Below are positions 41,262 to 64,000 of a DNA stretch of 64,000 nucleotides, piece by piece; within the stretch, counting starts at the first letter, position 1; each line of letters begins with the position of its first letter. The notes under the pieces were generated by a model that was not told the origin of the DNA, ran no database searches, and saw only the letters and a list, made by a program, of their open reading frames with translations. The stretch comes from Scylla paramamosain (taxonomy: Eukaryota > Arthropoda > Malacostraca > Decapoda > Portunidae). Both the position numbers and the translations under genes were made by a program. Where the stretch lies: positions 15,180,000 to 15,243,999 of the forward strand of contig NC_087181.1 of the NCBI RefSeq assembly GCF_035594125.1. The letters are read 5' to 3'.

Positions 41262-43030
41262 CTGTTACACAAGGATGACACAATGTTAATTTCAGAAAAT
41301 CCCTTGTTGAATGATAAATAAAGCGTAGTTATAACCATCAATCACATCCACTTCCCAAACTCACTCCACTTTCCCTCTCCACTCCTGCCAAATACATATG
41401 TCATACAGCCTAAATATCCAGAAGCCAAAATGTCTAGGTCAAAATGTCTCATGTTCTATGTTCTTGTTTAAAGTTTCACTAAGGGGAGAGAGAGAGATGA
41501 GTTCTCTTCTCTTCTCTGTCAGTGGTGTGAATGAGTCTGTATGTGTGTTGTGTGCCTTGTCATGACTACACCTGTTTTTCTTAGGAGAGTCAGCCTTGGT
41601 ATATGTGTGTATGTACTAAAGAGAATGTAAGTCAATAAGGATTTAATGCCAAAGCTGGCCGGATAAGATTGCTAGGAATAAGTAGGGTGAGAAATATTAT
41701 ACCAGTTTTTCTTATTGTTTTCTTTCTTTCCTCACTTACAGCGTGGGAGACAGGATGAGCTCACTGGCTTTTAACAAGGTTGGTGAGTCTTGCTGTCCTG
41801 AAGGCCTTTTACTAGTAGAACTTTTTATCATGAATTCATTGTGAGTTAGGGATGCTAATGTAGGGACAGAAAAATCTAGCTATGTTATAATTAAAAGTAC
41901 AGGCTGCTGATGGGATAGGAATTAAGGGGCAGCCAGATTCATGAATTCTTGCTAGGGCACATAAAGTTTCAGATGAACCAAAATGCAAACAACCACTCAT
42001 AATAATTATCCAGTATTTTTCTTGATTACTCTTCATAGTCTATTTTATTAACCCTCTTCAAATATTTTTCAGCCAGTCACCTCTCAGTAATTTAAATTTA
42101 GTTGAATCATTTACTTATTAACGTTTTTGTCCATGTAATCTACTTAGTTATCTTAAGATTGGAGGATAGACTGAATAATAATAAAAAAAAATGATCAGAT
42201 AAGAAATGAAAGAGAAGAAAGAAACAACCTCCACCAACTCCCCACTACCCATCAAGAAAAAAGAAAAAAAGAAAAAAAAGAAAAAAGAAAGGAAAGAAAA
42301 CCCACTACACCTCCCCCATCACCCCTCCACCCCCACTCCTCTATCACCTCCCCACTACCCGGTACACATCCACCCCAACTCCATCACCCCAATACACACT
42401 CCTCTGTCACCCCGTCACTAACGCTTACACATCCACCCCAACTCCCCCATCATTCCCTACACACCCACCCCAACTCCCCCATCACCCCGTCACTGCCCCC
42501 ACACCACTACACCCCCACCCCAGCCAGCTTTCCCTGCGTCAAACGTTTGCTTGACAGTTTTCCCTCACAAAACACTAAGCCAACCTATGGAATGTGGACA
42601 GGTGGTGAAAAATGTTTGGAAATACCACGCCTAAGACACATAGCATTCAATAATACGCGGACTTGGTATGTAATTCTAAGCGGGGCAGTATAAATTTAAC
42701 AGTACAACAAAGGTTTACCTCATTACTGTAACGATTAAAGTGTAATTAACCTTATAACTAACCTCTGCGATGTGATGGAAGGTTAATTAGTGTCCTGGGG
42801 AGATCTTGTCTTCACTGGGCATGAATACCACACATAACCAGATATAAAAAAAGTAACCGGGATGAAAACAAATGCCTTCTCAATGCTGCCTGGCTGGGTA
42901 GCTGGGGCAAACTTCCTCTTCTTCTTCTTGTGACCTTTTTTGATCTTGATCTTGATGGTACTGGTGACGACATTGCTTCGAGTCAGCATGAATGAGTGAA
43001 TCAGTCAGAATTAATGCAGAATGACGCTGT
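41262..43030. other. 5' flank of CWC22
   Basis: Probably contains the 5' UTR exon and promoter of CWC22. A good donor (cgcagag before GTTAGT) lies near 42765 on the - strand. There is an A/G-rich run at about 42258-42300 and a C-rich CACCCC region at 42300-42530. A 68-codon - strand frame (42783-42989) containing KIKIKKGHKKKKRKF has no recognised homologue. Confidence 0.4.
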
Positions 43031-43310
43031 TGCATAAGGAAGGGTACAAGAGTAAGAATGTAAATGTAAAATTTTAAGTGCAGTGTTGAATGAGAGATGT
43101 GTAAATAGATTGAGAGAGCTGGGTGTGTTGGGTGAGGAACAGAATGGATCTGGTGTGGACGGAGAGCAGAGGCTACGTTTGTGATGAATGAAATGATCGA
43201 AAGAAGGAAGAATGATGGAAGTGAATTATATTTACGTTTTCTAGACACAGAGAAAGTTTATGATAGAGTGAAGAGAGAAATGCTAAGTAGAGTCTTAGAA
43301 AGTTTCTGCA
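43030..43310 (+). pseudogene. LINE reverse-transcriptase fragment (RTE-like)
   Basis: On the + strand, KILSAVLNERCVNRLRELGV then LGEEQNG, followed after a frameshift by FVMNEMIERRKNDGSELYLR and FLDTEKVYDRVKREML. This is the RT core with the degenerate catalytic motif FLD.EKVYDRV. It is a short decayed piece, perhaps of the same family as the fragment at 21840-22098. Confidence 0.75.
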
Positions 43311-43826
43311 TTATTGTATCAAATGTAAAATCCAAATAGTATTGTAAGCATTGGTAATAAAAATCAATCAATGAGTCAATAATCATAGCAACAAACTAAT
43401 ATAGTCACGCGGCGTGGCTCTGCAGAACACAACCACCATATATTGTTTGTTTGAGGAAATAATGACTTCAATCTGCAATGATGAGCATACAACTTGTAAT
43501 CTATATTGAAACTTACCTTCTTTATGTCTTGTGCTCCTTAATCTCTGGTTGCGTTGCATATTGGAGATAGCACCTTACATGACATGCCCCTTTTCGCTCT
43601 AACAGACCCACACTTTTTTTTTTTATACTATATTCTTGATAGTTTTGACATCACTAGTTATCTCCTTATCAGACAGCAGTATATTTCCTCTACGTCTGGA
43701 TTTGCCTATACTATTTTTCTTTTTTTTTTTTTTATGTAGGAAGGACACTGGCCAAGGGCAACAAAAATCCAATAAAAAAAATATGCCCACTGAAATGCCA
43801 ATCCCATAAAAGGGTCAAAGCAGTGG

Positions 43827-45620
43827 TCAAAAATTGATGAATAAGTGTCTTGAAACCTCCCTCTTGAAGGAATTCAAGTCATAGGAAGGTGGAAATACAG
43901 AAGCAGGCAGGGAGTTCCAGAGTTTACCAGAGAAAGGGATGAATGATTGAGAATACTGGTTAACTCTTGCATTAGAGAGGTGGACAGAATAGGGGTGAGA
44001 GAAAGAAGAAAGTCTTGTGCAGCAAGGCCGCGGAAGGAGAGGAGGCATGCAGTTAGCAAGATCAGAAGAGCAGTTAGCATGAAAATAGCGGTAAAAGACA
44101 GCTAGATATGCAACATTGCGGCGGTGAGAGAGAGGCTGAAGACAGTCAGTTAGAGGAGAGGAGTCGATGTGACGAAAAGCTTTTGATTCCACCCTGTCTA
44201 GAAGAGCAGTATGAGTGGAACCCCCCCCCCCCAGACATGTGAACCATACTCCATACATGGACGGATAAGGCCCTTGCACAGAGTTAACAGCTGGGGGGGT
44301 GAGAAAAACTGGCGGAGACGTCTCAGAACGCTTAACTTCATGGAAGCTGATTTAGATAGAGATGAGATGTGAAGTTTCCAGTTCAGATTATAAGTAAAGG
44401 ACAGACTGAGGATGTTCAGTGTAGAAGAGGGGGACAGTTGAGTGTCATTGAAGAAGAGGGGATAGTTGTCTGGAAGGTTGTGTCGAGTTGATAGATGGAG
44501 GAATTGAGTTTTCGAGGCATTGAACAATACCAAGTTTGCTCTGCCCCAATCAGAAATTTTAGAAAGATCAGAAGTCAAGCGTTCTGTGGCTTCCCTGCGT
44601 GATATGTTTACCTCCTGAAGGGTTGGACGTCTATGAAAAGACGTGGAAAAGTGCAGGGTGGTATCATCAGCATAGGAGTGGATAGGACAAGAAGTTTGGT
44701 TTAGAAGATCATTAATGAATAATAAGAAGAGAGTGGATGACAGGACAGAACCCTGAGGAACACCACTGTTAATAGATTTAGGAGAAGAACAGTGACCGTC
44801 TACCACAGCAGCAATAGAACGGTCAGAAAGGAAACTTGAGATGAAGTTACAGAGAGAAGGATAGAAACCGTAGGAGGGTAGTTTGGAAATCAAAGCTTTG
44901 TGCCAGACTCTATCAAAAGCTTTTGATATGTCCAAGGCAACAGCAAAAGTTTCACCAAAATCTCTAAAAGAGGATGACCAAGACTCAGTAAGGAAAGCCA
45001 GAAGATCACCAGTAGAGCGGCCTTGACAGAACCCATACTGCCGATCAGATAGAAGGTTGTGAAGTGATAGATGTTTAAGAATCTTCCTGTTGAGGATAGA
45101 TTCAAAAACTTTAGATAGGTAGGAAATTAAAGCAATAGGACGGTAGTTTGAGAGATTAGAACGGTCACCCTTTTTAGGAACAGGTTGAATGTAGCCAAAC
45201 TTCCAGCAAGAAGGAAAGGTAGATGTTGACAGACAGAGCTGAAAGAGTTTGACTAGGCAAGGTGCAAGCACGGAGGCACAGTTTCGGAGAACAATAGGAG
45301 GGACCCCATCAGGACCATAAGCCTTCCGAGGGTTTAGGCCAGCGAGGGCATGGAAAACATCATTGCGAAGAATTTTAATACGTGGCATGAAGTAGTTAGA
45401 GGGTGGAGGAGAGGGAGGAACAAGCCCAGAATCGTCCAAGGTAGCGTTTTTAGCAAAGGTTTGAGCGAAGAGTTCAGCTTTAGAAATAGATGTGATAGCA
45501 GTGGTGCCATCTGGTTGAAATAGAGGAGGGAAAGAAGAAGAAGCAAAGTTATTGGAGATATTTTTGGCCAGATGCCAGAAATCACGAGGGGAGTTAGAGC
45601 TTGAAAGGTTTTGACATTTT
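43827..45620 (-). pseudogene. LINE reverse-transcriptase part of ORF2
   Basis: RT motifs run from about 45420 to 44230, with the YADDTTL active site intact. The homopolymer C run at 44221-44233 shifts the frame, after which the C-terminal segment HIDSSPLTDCLQPLSHRRN ... FKREVSRHLFINF ends at about 43827. Confidence 0.85.
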
Positions 45621-45623
45621 CTG

Positions 45624-46640
45624 TTAATGGAAGGAGTTTTTGGCTAGTTGGAGAACAGACTTGGCATGGTTCCGGGCAGAAATATAAAGTGCATGAGATT
45701 CTGGTGATGGAAGGCTTAAGTACCTTTTGTGGGCCACCTCTCTATCATGTATAGCACGAGAACAAGCTGTGTTAAACCAAGGTTTAGAAGGTTTAGGACG
45801 AGAAAAAGAGTGAGGAATGTACGCCTCCATGCCAGACACTATCACCTCTGTTATGCGTTCGGCACTCAAAGACGGGTCTCTGACACGGAAGCAGTTGTCA
45901 TTCCAAGGAAAATCAGCAAAATACCTCCTCAGGTCCCCCCAACTAGCAGAGGCAAAACGCCAGAGGCACCTTCGCTTAGGGGGATCCTGAGGAGGGATTG
46001 GAGCGATAGGACAAGATAAAGATATAAGATTGTGATCGGAGGAGCCCAACGGAGAAGAAAGGGTGACAGCATAAGCAGAAGGATTAGAGGTCAGGAAAAG
46101 GTCAAGAATGTTGGGCGTATCTCCAAGACGGTCAGGAATACTAGTAGGGTGTTGCACCAATTGCTCTAGGTCATGGAGGATAGCAAAGTTGTAGGCTAGT
46201 TCACCAGGATGGTCAGTGAAGGGAGAGGAAAGCCAAAGCTGGTGGTGAACATTGAAGTCTCCAAGAATGGAGATCTCTGCAAAAGGGAAGAGGGTCAGAA
46301 TGTGCTCCACTTTGGAAGTTAAGTAGTCAAAGAATTTCTTATAGTCAGAGGAGTTAGGAGAGAGGTATACAGCACAGATAAATTTAGTATGAGAATGACT
46401 CTGTAGTCGTAGCCAGATGGTGGAAAACTCGGAAGATTCAAGAGCGTGGGCACGAGAGCAGGTTAAGTCATTGCGCACATAAACGCAGCATCCAGCTTTG
46501 GATCGAAAATGAGGATAGAGAAAGTAGGAGGGAACAGAAAAGGGGCTTCTGTCAGTTGCCTCAGACACCTGAGTTTCAGTGAGGAAAAGATGAGGTTTAG
46601 AAGAGGAGAGGTGGTGTTCTACAGATTGAAAATTAGATCT
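45624..46640 (-). pseudogene. LINE endonuclease part of ORF2
   Basis: Open frame carrying the endonuclease. It includes [44 protein letters not shown] and [10 protein letters not shown], with catalytic-type GDFN and SDH motifs present. It runs into a frameshift near 45620 before the RT part. Confidence 0.85.
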
Positions 46641-46800
46641 TAGACCGCGAATGTTGCAGAAGTTAATGAAGAAAAAGTTGAGGGGGGGGTGTCAAGACAC
46701 TTAGGGTCGTCGACAGAAAGGCAGTCCGACCTGGGGACATTTATGGTCCCCTCCCCAGATGGGGACTCCGAGGCTGGTGTAGGAGTCGCCATGATGATTT

Positions 46801-47574
46801 TAAAATTTTTGAGTGAAGGGGGTGTGTGTTATTAGGTGCTTGTAGTTTTGTGTGAAGGAAGAGAGTTGTCTTTAGAGGGCAGGCTGTGACTGCCCCCTTT
46901 ATTATCTAATGGGCGAGTACTGGCGTCTATATATGTTTCAATAGATATCCATTTTTTTTTTTTTTTTGGCAGTTCCTTTGAAAGACACCTCCCATATCAC
47001 CAGATCTTTCTCCTCAAGTTAATCAACCAAGCATGTCAATAAGATCCCCTCTTAAATTTGCGCACTTTACTCTCCCTCCAATCTTTCGCTAGAGCTACAG
47101 GGTCAATAACGTAGACCTATTGGCCTTGTAAAGCGAGGATGTAACACCATGTACTAGTCTCCTCCAGTTATTTGGCCCTTGCTTCTTCCCTTTGCATTTT
47201 AGCAGGGATAGGGGATAGAGATGGCTTTTGCAGCTTCCCTTATTTTATGTTCTTAATTCCACCCCTCCATCTCACTATTTTCCTTTCGATTTTCTTCCCT
47301 CAACTGGTTTTCCCCCAAGCTCTTTTAATCAGCTCCTGTTCTTCCCCAAACTATATATTTTTTTTACCTCATCACTTCAGTCAGGTCACATTGAGTTCAG
47401 GCAGATTAATGCTCAGAGGAATTGCTCTGACACGGTTTAAAGTACATTAACTCTGTCTTGGACCCCAAAAATAAACTTCTTGTATCTCAGAGGCATCATT
47501 ACTGCTCACACTGAAGCCACCGCGGCATCTCATATGGGACAGGTTAGTGCAAAACAACAATTAACCTGAAATTG
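46801..47574. other. LINE 5' side and spacer
   Basis: Likely 5' UTR of the LINE up to about 46970, then AT-rich DNA without a supported gene. Confidence 0.4.
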
Positions 47575-47580
47575 TTTATT
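47575..47580 (-). terminator. Distal candidate poly(A) signal of Imp
   Basis: AATAAA on the - strand. It would end a 3' UTR of about 4.2 kb. A nearer AATAAA lies at 49357-49362. Confidence 0.2.
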
Positions 47581-47637
47581 ACTTGAACCAGTAGATAGAA
47601 GCAGTGGCTGGTACCCAAATGTGGTGGATTGGAGTTT

Positions 47638-47860
47638 GTTGTTGTTGTTGTGGTGGTGGTAGTGGTGGTGGTGGTACTGGTAGTAGTGGTGGTAGCAGTA
47701 GTAGTAGTAATGGTGGTAGTGGTAGTAGTGGAGGTGGAACGGCTTGGTACACTGAGGAGCAGAGCGGCAAGGATTGGGGACAACCGGAGGATGATGCCCT
47801 GATGGGTGGAACAGCAGTGGTGGTGGTGTGGTGGTGGTGGCAGCGGCGGTGGTAACTGTG
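47638..47860. repeat. (GGT)n/(GTA)n-rich imperfect trinucleotide tract
   Basis: Interrupted TGG/TAG/GTA units. It produces long spurious Ser/Gly or Thr frames on both strands. Confidence 0.9.
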
Positions 47861-48232
47861 GTTGTGGTCGCTCCCAGTGTCCCCCTCCCAGCGGCTTGAG
47901 GCACACGGCGGGTGGTGTGGGGGGCAGGGGAGGTCATAACTTTGTACAGTGACGCAGAGGTTGCCGCTGGGTTGGGGGTAGCCAGGGCGAGGAGTCTTGT
48001 ACTGGGGGGGGGGCACCCTTGGGGGGGAGTAACTGAGAACAGACCTTTCTTTTTAATATTTCCAGCTTTTTTTTTTCGTCCAGTTTTGGGGGACTGAAGT
48101 GGCACCAATCTGCGGCGTGAGTTGTTCCTGTCAGTGGAGGGATGCTGGTAGTGGCGTTCACTGAGGCACCTTGTTGCTCATGAGGTAAGGGTTGGTGTGG
48201 GGAGTTCAGGTGGTAGGAGGTAAGGTTGCTAA

Positions 48233-48236
<4 letters not shown>

Positions 48237-48305
<69 letters not shown>
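48237..48305. repeat. (GTA)n microsatellite
   Basis: About 22 GTA units, flanked by GGT-rich DNA. Confidence 0.95.
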
Positions 48306-48306
<1 letters not shown>

Positions 48307-49381
48307 ATGGTGGTGGTAGTGGTGGTGGTAGGGTTGGTAGAGGTGTACTTGACAGTCTCGGTCGCCACAACAGCAGGACAGCAGCGGTAGCAGTAGTAGT
48401 CGTAGTGGTAGTATTGGATAGCCGCCTCCAAGCAACAACAGGCATCACCAAGTCATCACACAAACCTCTTCCACTTGGCTTTGGGAAAACCATGGAACAA
48501 ACACACTGAGAGTCACCTGACCAGTCATCCTGTGAATCAAACACACTGAAGTGGTTCCCACAATTGTTTATAACTATGGCGGCAGTGATCCCTTTTCTGG
48601 GTAGCTGAACACCAAGGAGAAGAGCAGAGATGAACACACTTCTGGCCACCTTGACAGGGTATGGAGAGGAGGGGCTGGTGGTGTGGCTGAGACATCATAG
48701 CTCTCATAATATAATACAGGAATCTCACTCACGCCCTCATCCCCTCCTCCTCCTTCCACTGCCCATAACAAGAGGAGCCACTGTAGCTACTGTGAGACAC
48801 CTTCCTTCCCTACAGCAATGAATGGAGCAATTCAAAAGTTTCCCAATCCATTTCCTTTCAAAATGAAGCAAACTGACTAAAGAAGTTCAGATTGTACAAG
48901 TTAACAAAGAAAAAACTGGATATTAAACAATTGGGTGACAAAAGCAGAAAAGATACAGGTTTCAGCAAAAATACAATTTGAAAGCCTGAAAACAAGTAGT
49001 ATGTGATTTCTGAATGTAAAATAATAAACTGGAAAAGCAATCAAGCACTGAGCACTCCCAAACCTGAAGACAACAATTTGAATTCAGCTTCTAACATTGA
49101 ATAAAGGCAAAGAAAATTTCATAAACTTTCTTTCCACCCAAAGTCATCCAGTGCTGCACACTAATTCCAAGGGTGAATGGCTGGGTGGTGGGAAGTCCTT
49201 CGTACATAATCTAAACATAAGCTATAACTGTGGAGTGGGATGGGCCCCTATACCTTAATGCCTTAAATGCCAAACTTGGTTCTGAGGCTGAAATTCAGCA
49301 AGAAATTAGTGTGATACTTCCTTAATTTCAGGGTAAAAGGCTGGACTTGTTCTGCATTTATTGGCTTTTTCTCCTAGCATG

Positions 49382-49388
49382 GAGGTAG
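49382..49388 (-). promoter_or_regulatory. let-7 7-mer seed match in putative Imp 3' UTR
   Basis: The - strand reads CTACCTC (7mer-m8), about 20 bases before the candidate poly(A) signal at 49357-49362. Confidence 0.4.
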
Positions 49389-50749
49389 AGGGGCCCAGCA
49401 CTGTAGTCTGAAAGTTATCGCGCGAGAAAACAGTTTACATACACTATCTTGAAAAACCAAGTGCTGTATAAGGTAGTAGAGATGACACATGTGGTACCAT
49501 TGGTGATTTTGAATGTATGACAGTAGTTGTAGTAGCAGTAAAAGTAGCAGCAGTAGTAGTATTTCAATATGACTATGTCTGTTGCATCAAGTGTTTAATA
49601 AACTTAGCAGATGTAATTAATTTGAACAGTGGTCAATCACCAATCATATCATTTGCAGTCCGGTTTGGGGTATAGGCAGAATAGAAACATCTCTTTTTCA
49701 TACTCAGTAGTCAAACAGACCTACATGGAACGCACCTGCGACCAAAAACATCATCTGCCAAGGTAGTGGTGAGGCCACTGCCACCACAGAAACATGACTC
49801 TGAGCCAGCCAGGCTGAGGGAAATGATATAAAATAAATTGATTAACAACATTTACAGTTAACACAGCCAATCATTCTCAGAGCCAGTCCATGTCAGGACT
49901 GTGGCTGGTTCAGAGTGACCTTCTGGGGCCATGCAGCCTTGCGATGCCCATGGCTGAAGGCAGGGGAGCAGGGAGGGCACAGTACAGGAAACATGAGCCA
50001 AGCAAAGTTTCAACAAAATATCTTTATGGCAGCTCTAAGGCTTTCCTATTGGCTGTCTTGCCTGGCTCATCTAGCCAGCGCATCGCGACGAGGAAACACA
50101 CAGAGCCCGCACGGCACCAGTGGTGAATGCTTTGTGGCAGCACCGAGGCTCTGCTGCTTCCTGACCGCCTGACACGGCTGACTCAAAGTGGCGGAGGCAC
50201 ACAAAGGCTGCAGTCACTGAACCTCCCATTTTGGCACCTCATAGCTTCTGGTACATTGCCCTCCACACTTCCCTTCTTTGTAATCTGGGTCCCTCTTGGC
50301 AGTTCGCGGCCCCCAAGCACCACGGCAACATTGCTGCTTCACTGTGGAGATGCAGACACTCTGGCTGACTTTTAGGAATGGGTGCACACACAAACACACA
50401 CATGCACAGGTGAAGTGCATGTGCAGCTGTGCACACATACACATATTTATGCAGTGATGTCAGCTGGTGTCGTGGATACCCATTTTAGAACAGAAAACTT
50501 CAAAACAAACACAAAATTACTGTCAAAGCATTGTAAACCTTTGGCTAAATTTGACATGGCTGATTTTGCACAATTCTCAATGCAAATGTGCTGACCATTC
50601 CATTGGCTTGTAATGGAAACAAGTTACCCACACTGTGCCAGCGGTACAATTTAACAAAATCATAATGAACAGTGTGCTATTAATAGTCATGGGGTACATG
50701 GGTGGGGGGGGTGTTGCCGTGGGGCAGGGGGGCAAGGTTGGCCGAGGAG

Positions 50750-50757
50750 TGAGGTAG
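50750..50757 (-). promoter_or_regulatory. let-7 8-mer seed match in putative Imp 3' UTR
   Basis: The - strand reads CTACCTCA, the complement of let-7 bases 2-8 plus A opposite base 1. It lies about 1.07 kb after the Imp stop. Confidence 0.5.
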
Positions 50758-51826
50758 CACGAGTGGGGGTGCGGCTGGGGGCGGTAGGGGAGGCCAGGCC
50801 GGCCACCACCCCCAGCTGCTGTACAGTCGGCACGCACAAGGTGGCCAGGGCTGCACGGATCAGCTTCTACAGTCACCTGAGTGAAGTATTTCAATGTTCA
50901 TATGGTACTACAAAATCAGTGGGCATTTGTATAGTAGTAGTAGTAGTAGCAGTAGTAGTATACATCATAATCTTCCTGTTTTGCATACATTGTTTTGTCG
51001 AGAGTTCGGAATATTGATCCCCTGTAGAGTGTTGGTTTCTTCTCCAGTGTCCTTGTCTGAACTGAGGTGTGGGGGCCCGGAGGTGGTGTGCGGAGAGTGC
51101 TGACAAGGATGATTTTTTTTTTTTTATAATAGCATCTTTCCATGCTACATTATAATATTTTCCTTCATTAAAAAAAATTTAACAAAAAATTGCTCCAACA
51201 ATGTATCAAAAATAAACTTTGCTATAACTTTGCGTACAAAAAAGACCATATAGTAACAATGGTCCGTTATATTCCACAAACTTTTGTACTAGTTAACTAA
51301 ACAGCGGAGCCCTGATGACGGTGTCTCGCGTGCCCCGCCGGCCACAGTGACTGGGGCGGCCTCGGGGCTACACAGGGGTCAGAACTCATTACAGGAGCCT
51401 CAACACAGGTGCAGTGCGGACACACGCACGCACTAACACATGCACGCGGCACGTCACACTCTGTTACTGCCGCACGCACGCACCCTCTTTCGTCACAACT
51501 GGTCTGGGACCCGGGCAGGGTGGGGCAGCTTGGGCACTGCATGCCTGCCATAAACAAAATCATACTCTATAATGTGGGAACAAGAACAGAGACCCTACAA
51601 ACAAACGCATCAACACAAATCAAATCCAACGGCCAGCCAGACTCCCCCCCCGGCAGGAGGAGTGCCAGGCCGCCCAGCCAGCCCGGGCCCCAGAGGGCAA
51701 AACAAGCAAGCAAGCGAGGTCAAAGTGAGGGGAGAGCCGCCGGTTCTAAGCTCCAAGGTCGCCTTCTCTTTGGTATGTGGCTCGGGTCGTAGTGGTGGCG
51801 GTGTGGTCCTCCCGGCGGCAGTGACC

Positions 51827-62783
<10,957 letters not shown>

Positions 62784-64000
62784 CTGCCGGGGGGAAGAAA
62801 ACGTGAATTACTAGATGAAAGACACGAATGGTGATTTTTGGGGTGATAGGCTGGGAAAAGTAAATTTTTTTTTGCTAGAGGGGGTGAGGGAAACAAGAAA
62901 AGAATAGTTTGGAATAGAATAGGAAACAAATGAATTAGTAGGAGAGGAAAGAGACTTGTGGTGTTTTTTTGAAGACGTAATAAGTTGGAAAACTTTTTTT
63001 TTTTCCTGGTGGTTGGGAGAGGGAAAGAGGAGAGTAATGTTAAGGATGGAAATGAAAAGACTACGAAAGGGACGAGAAGAATTAGATTAAGAAAGAGACA
63101 GGGGGCGTGGTATGCCAGAGAAGCGACTAAAAGCATGAATTTTAAAGGTGAAGAAAAAAAAATACAGGGAAAAGGAGAGGGATTCAATAAACTGATGGCA
63201 GGGAAAGTCAGGGAAAAGGAACCGAATTACTTAGGAAAGAGACGAAGAGTTATTTTTTTTTTTTTTTTTTTTATGAGTGATTTGTTAGGAAAGCGACAAG
63301 AAGTGTTTTTATGAATGAGGGAAAAAGAGAGGGGGTAGGATAAAGTGATCACAGGATAAGTTAGAGAAGAAACAGATGAAGGAAAAAGTATTACTAAGTT
63401 ATGAGGGCAAGAGGAGGTGTGAGTTACAGAACACAAAGGAAAATAATAATAGAGAAGAAGTGATGAAATGAGAGTAAGGCGATGGAAGAAGAAGAAAACA
63501 GGCAGCGGTTTTTAAAGAATGAGAAATAGGTGAAATGAAGGACTGGGTATTAAGGAGAGGAAAAGTATGAAAAAGGAACGAAAATAATAAAAAAGAGTAC
63601 TATATTTGAAATGCTACTTAGGCTACGAGCTATAAAACAAATAACAAGAGAAAATGAAACGGTACGTAGCACGCGCGTGAAGAAGAAAAAGAGGAAGAGG
63701 AAGAAGAAGAAGAAGAAGAAGAAGAAGAAGAAGAAGAAGAAGAAGAAGAAGAAGAAGAAGAAGAAGAAGACTGTTAAAGAAGCACAAGAAGACTAGATTA
63801 GATAGAAAAGCGGAGTTACAAATCGGACAACACAAGAGGCAACAGAAAACGGAGGGGAGACTGCGGTAAAATGAAGAGGGCAACGGGGAGGGGTTGAGCG
63901 AATGGGGGAAAACAGTAAAGGCAGAGAAAAAAAAAAAAAAAACAAGAGACGGTGGTGGAAACGTTGCGTGGATGCCTTCGTACTGTGTTGCCTTGGTGGA
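62784..64000 (-). other. Upstream intron of Imp
   Basis: A/G-rich DNA with a (GAA)n microsatellite at about 63678-63770 and a T run near 63246-63272. No exon was recognised, and the 5' exons of Imp must lie further right. Confidence 0.6.
63678..63770. repeat. (GAA)n microsatellite
   Basis: About 28 GAA/GAG units, directly visible. Confidence 0.97.

Larger units (their letters stand above)
43717..46800 (-). mobile_element. Non-LTR retrotransposon (LINE, Jockey/CR1-like), near full length
   Basis: On the - strand, MATPTPASESPSGEGTINV starts at 46793. An apurinic-type endonuclease domain follows ([45 protein letters not shown]), then a reverse transcriptase (KAYGPDGVPP, NYRPIALISYLSKVFE, DISKAFDRVWHK, SGVPQGSVLSSTLFLLFIND, YADDTTL) and a C-terminal segment (KLWNSLPASVFPPSYDLNSF). 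It ends in a poly(A) tail at about 43733-43717. The frame is broken near the G run at 46682-46688, near 45600, and at a run of 13 C at about 44221-44233. No RNase H domain was seen. Confidence 0.9.
49357..51826 (-). other. Putative 3' UTR of Imp
   Basis: About 2.5 kb from the Imp stop to a candidate AATAAA at 49357-49362. It contains GC- and G-rich blocks near the stop, T-rich stretches, and let-7 seed matches at 50750-50757 and 49382-49388. No other coding exon is supported here. The true 3' end is unknown. Confidence 0.45.

Noticed and set aside
47530..48650. Several long Thr-, Ser- or Leu-rich frames on both strands
   Set aside because: Products of GGT/GTA trinucleotide repeats in every frame; no conserved sequence.

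Overview
This looks like nuclear DNA from a decapod crustacean, most likely a crab. The genes are split by many introns with GT..AG borders. Long (CA)n, (GA)n, (AT)n and (TTTA)n microsatellites are everywhere, and there is a damaged non-LTR retrotransposon plus its 3' fragments. The species call is inferred from this texture and from recalled similarity of the LINE C-terminus to crab proteins; no search was run.

Layout. Positions 1-13.4 kb hold, on the + strand, the 3' part of a gene for a C1 (diacylglycerol/zinc) domain protein, possibly PDZD8-like, with two and perhaps three alternative 3' ends. From 16 kb to the right edge every host gene is on the - strand: NOC2L/Noc2 (15,989-26,047, complete coding region, 14 coding exons, 781 aa); a four-exon gene joining a PRDM9/SSX-type KRAB-related domain to eight C2H2 fingers without a SET domain (28,920-31,429, 447 aa); CWC22/nucampholin (35,617-41,261, four coding exons, 1,404 aa); and Imp/IGF2BP (51,827-62,783, nine coding exons, N-terminus beyond the window). 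Exon borders were set by hand. In each of the four - strand genes the exon lengths add up to an unbroken reading frame.

Mobile DNA. A LINE of about 3 kb with frameshifts lies between CWC22 and Imp, and 5'-truncated copies sit in two Imp introns, one in each orientation. A 469-bp pogo/Tigger-type element (TA target duplication) is in a NOC2L intron. A 615-bp PIF/Harbinger-type element (TAA target duplication) lies between the KRAB-zinc-finger gene and CWC22. Both DNA elements keep only the N-terminal part of a transposase reading frame. Two fragments of a second LINE family are also present.

Function. Three of the - strand genes act on RNA: NOC2L in pre-60S ribosome assembly, CWC22 in the spliceosome and exon-junction complex, and Imp in mRNA localisation and stability. 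The putative Imp 3' UTR carries let-7 seed matches. The most unusual gene is the SET-less KRAB-like zinc-finger gene. The other striking pattern is the large number of local tandem duplications of about 40-270 bp, many near 100 bp. One of them copies a splice-acceptor/exon start of Imp twice into the upstream intron, and another copies the last codons of the zinc-finger gene into its 3' flank.
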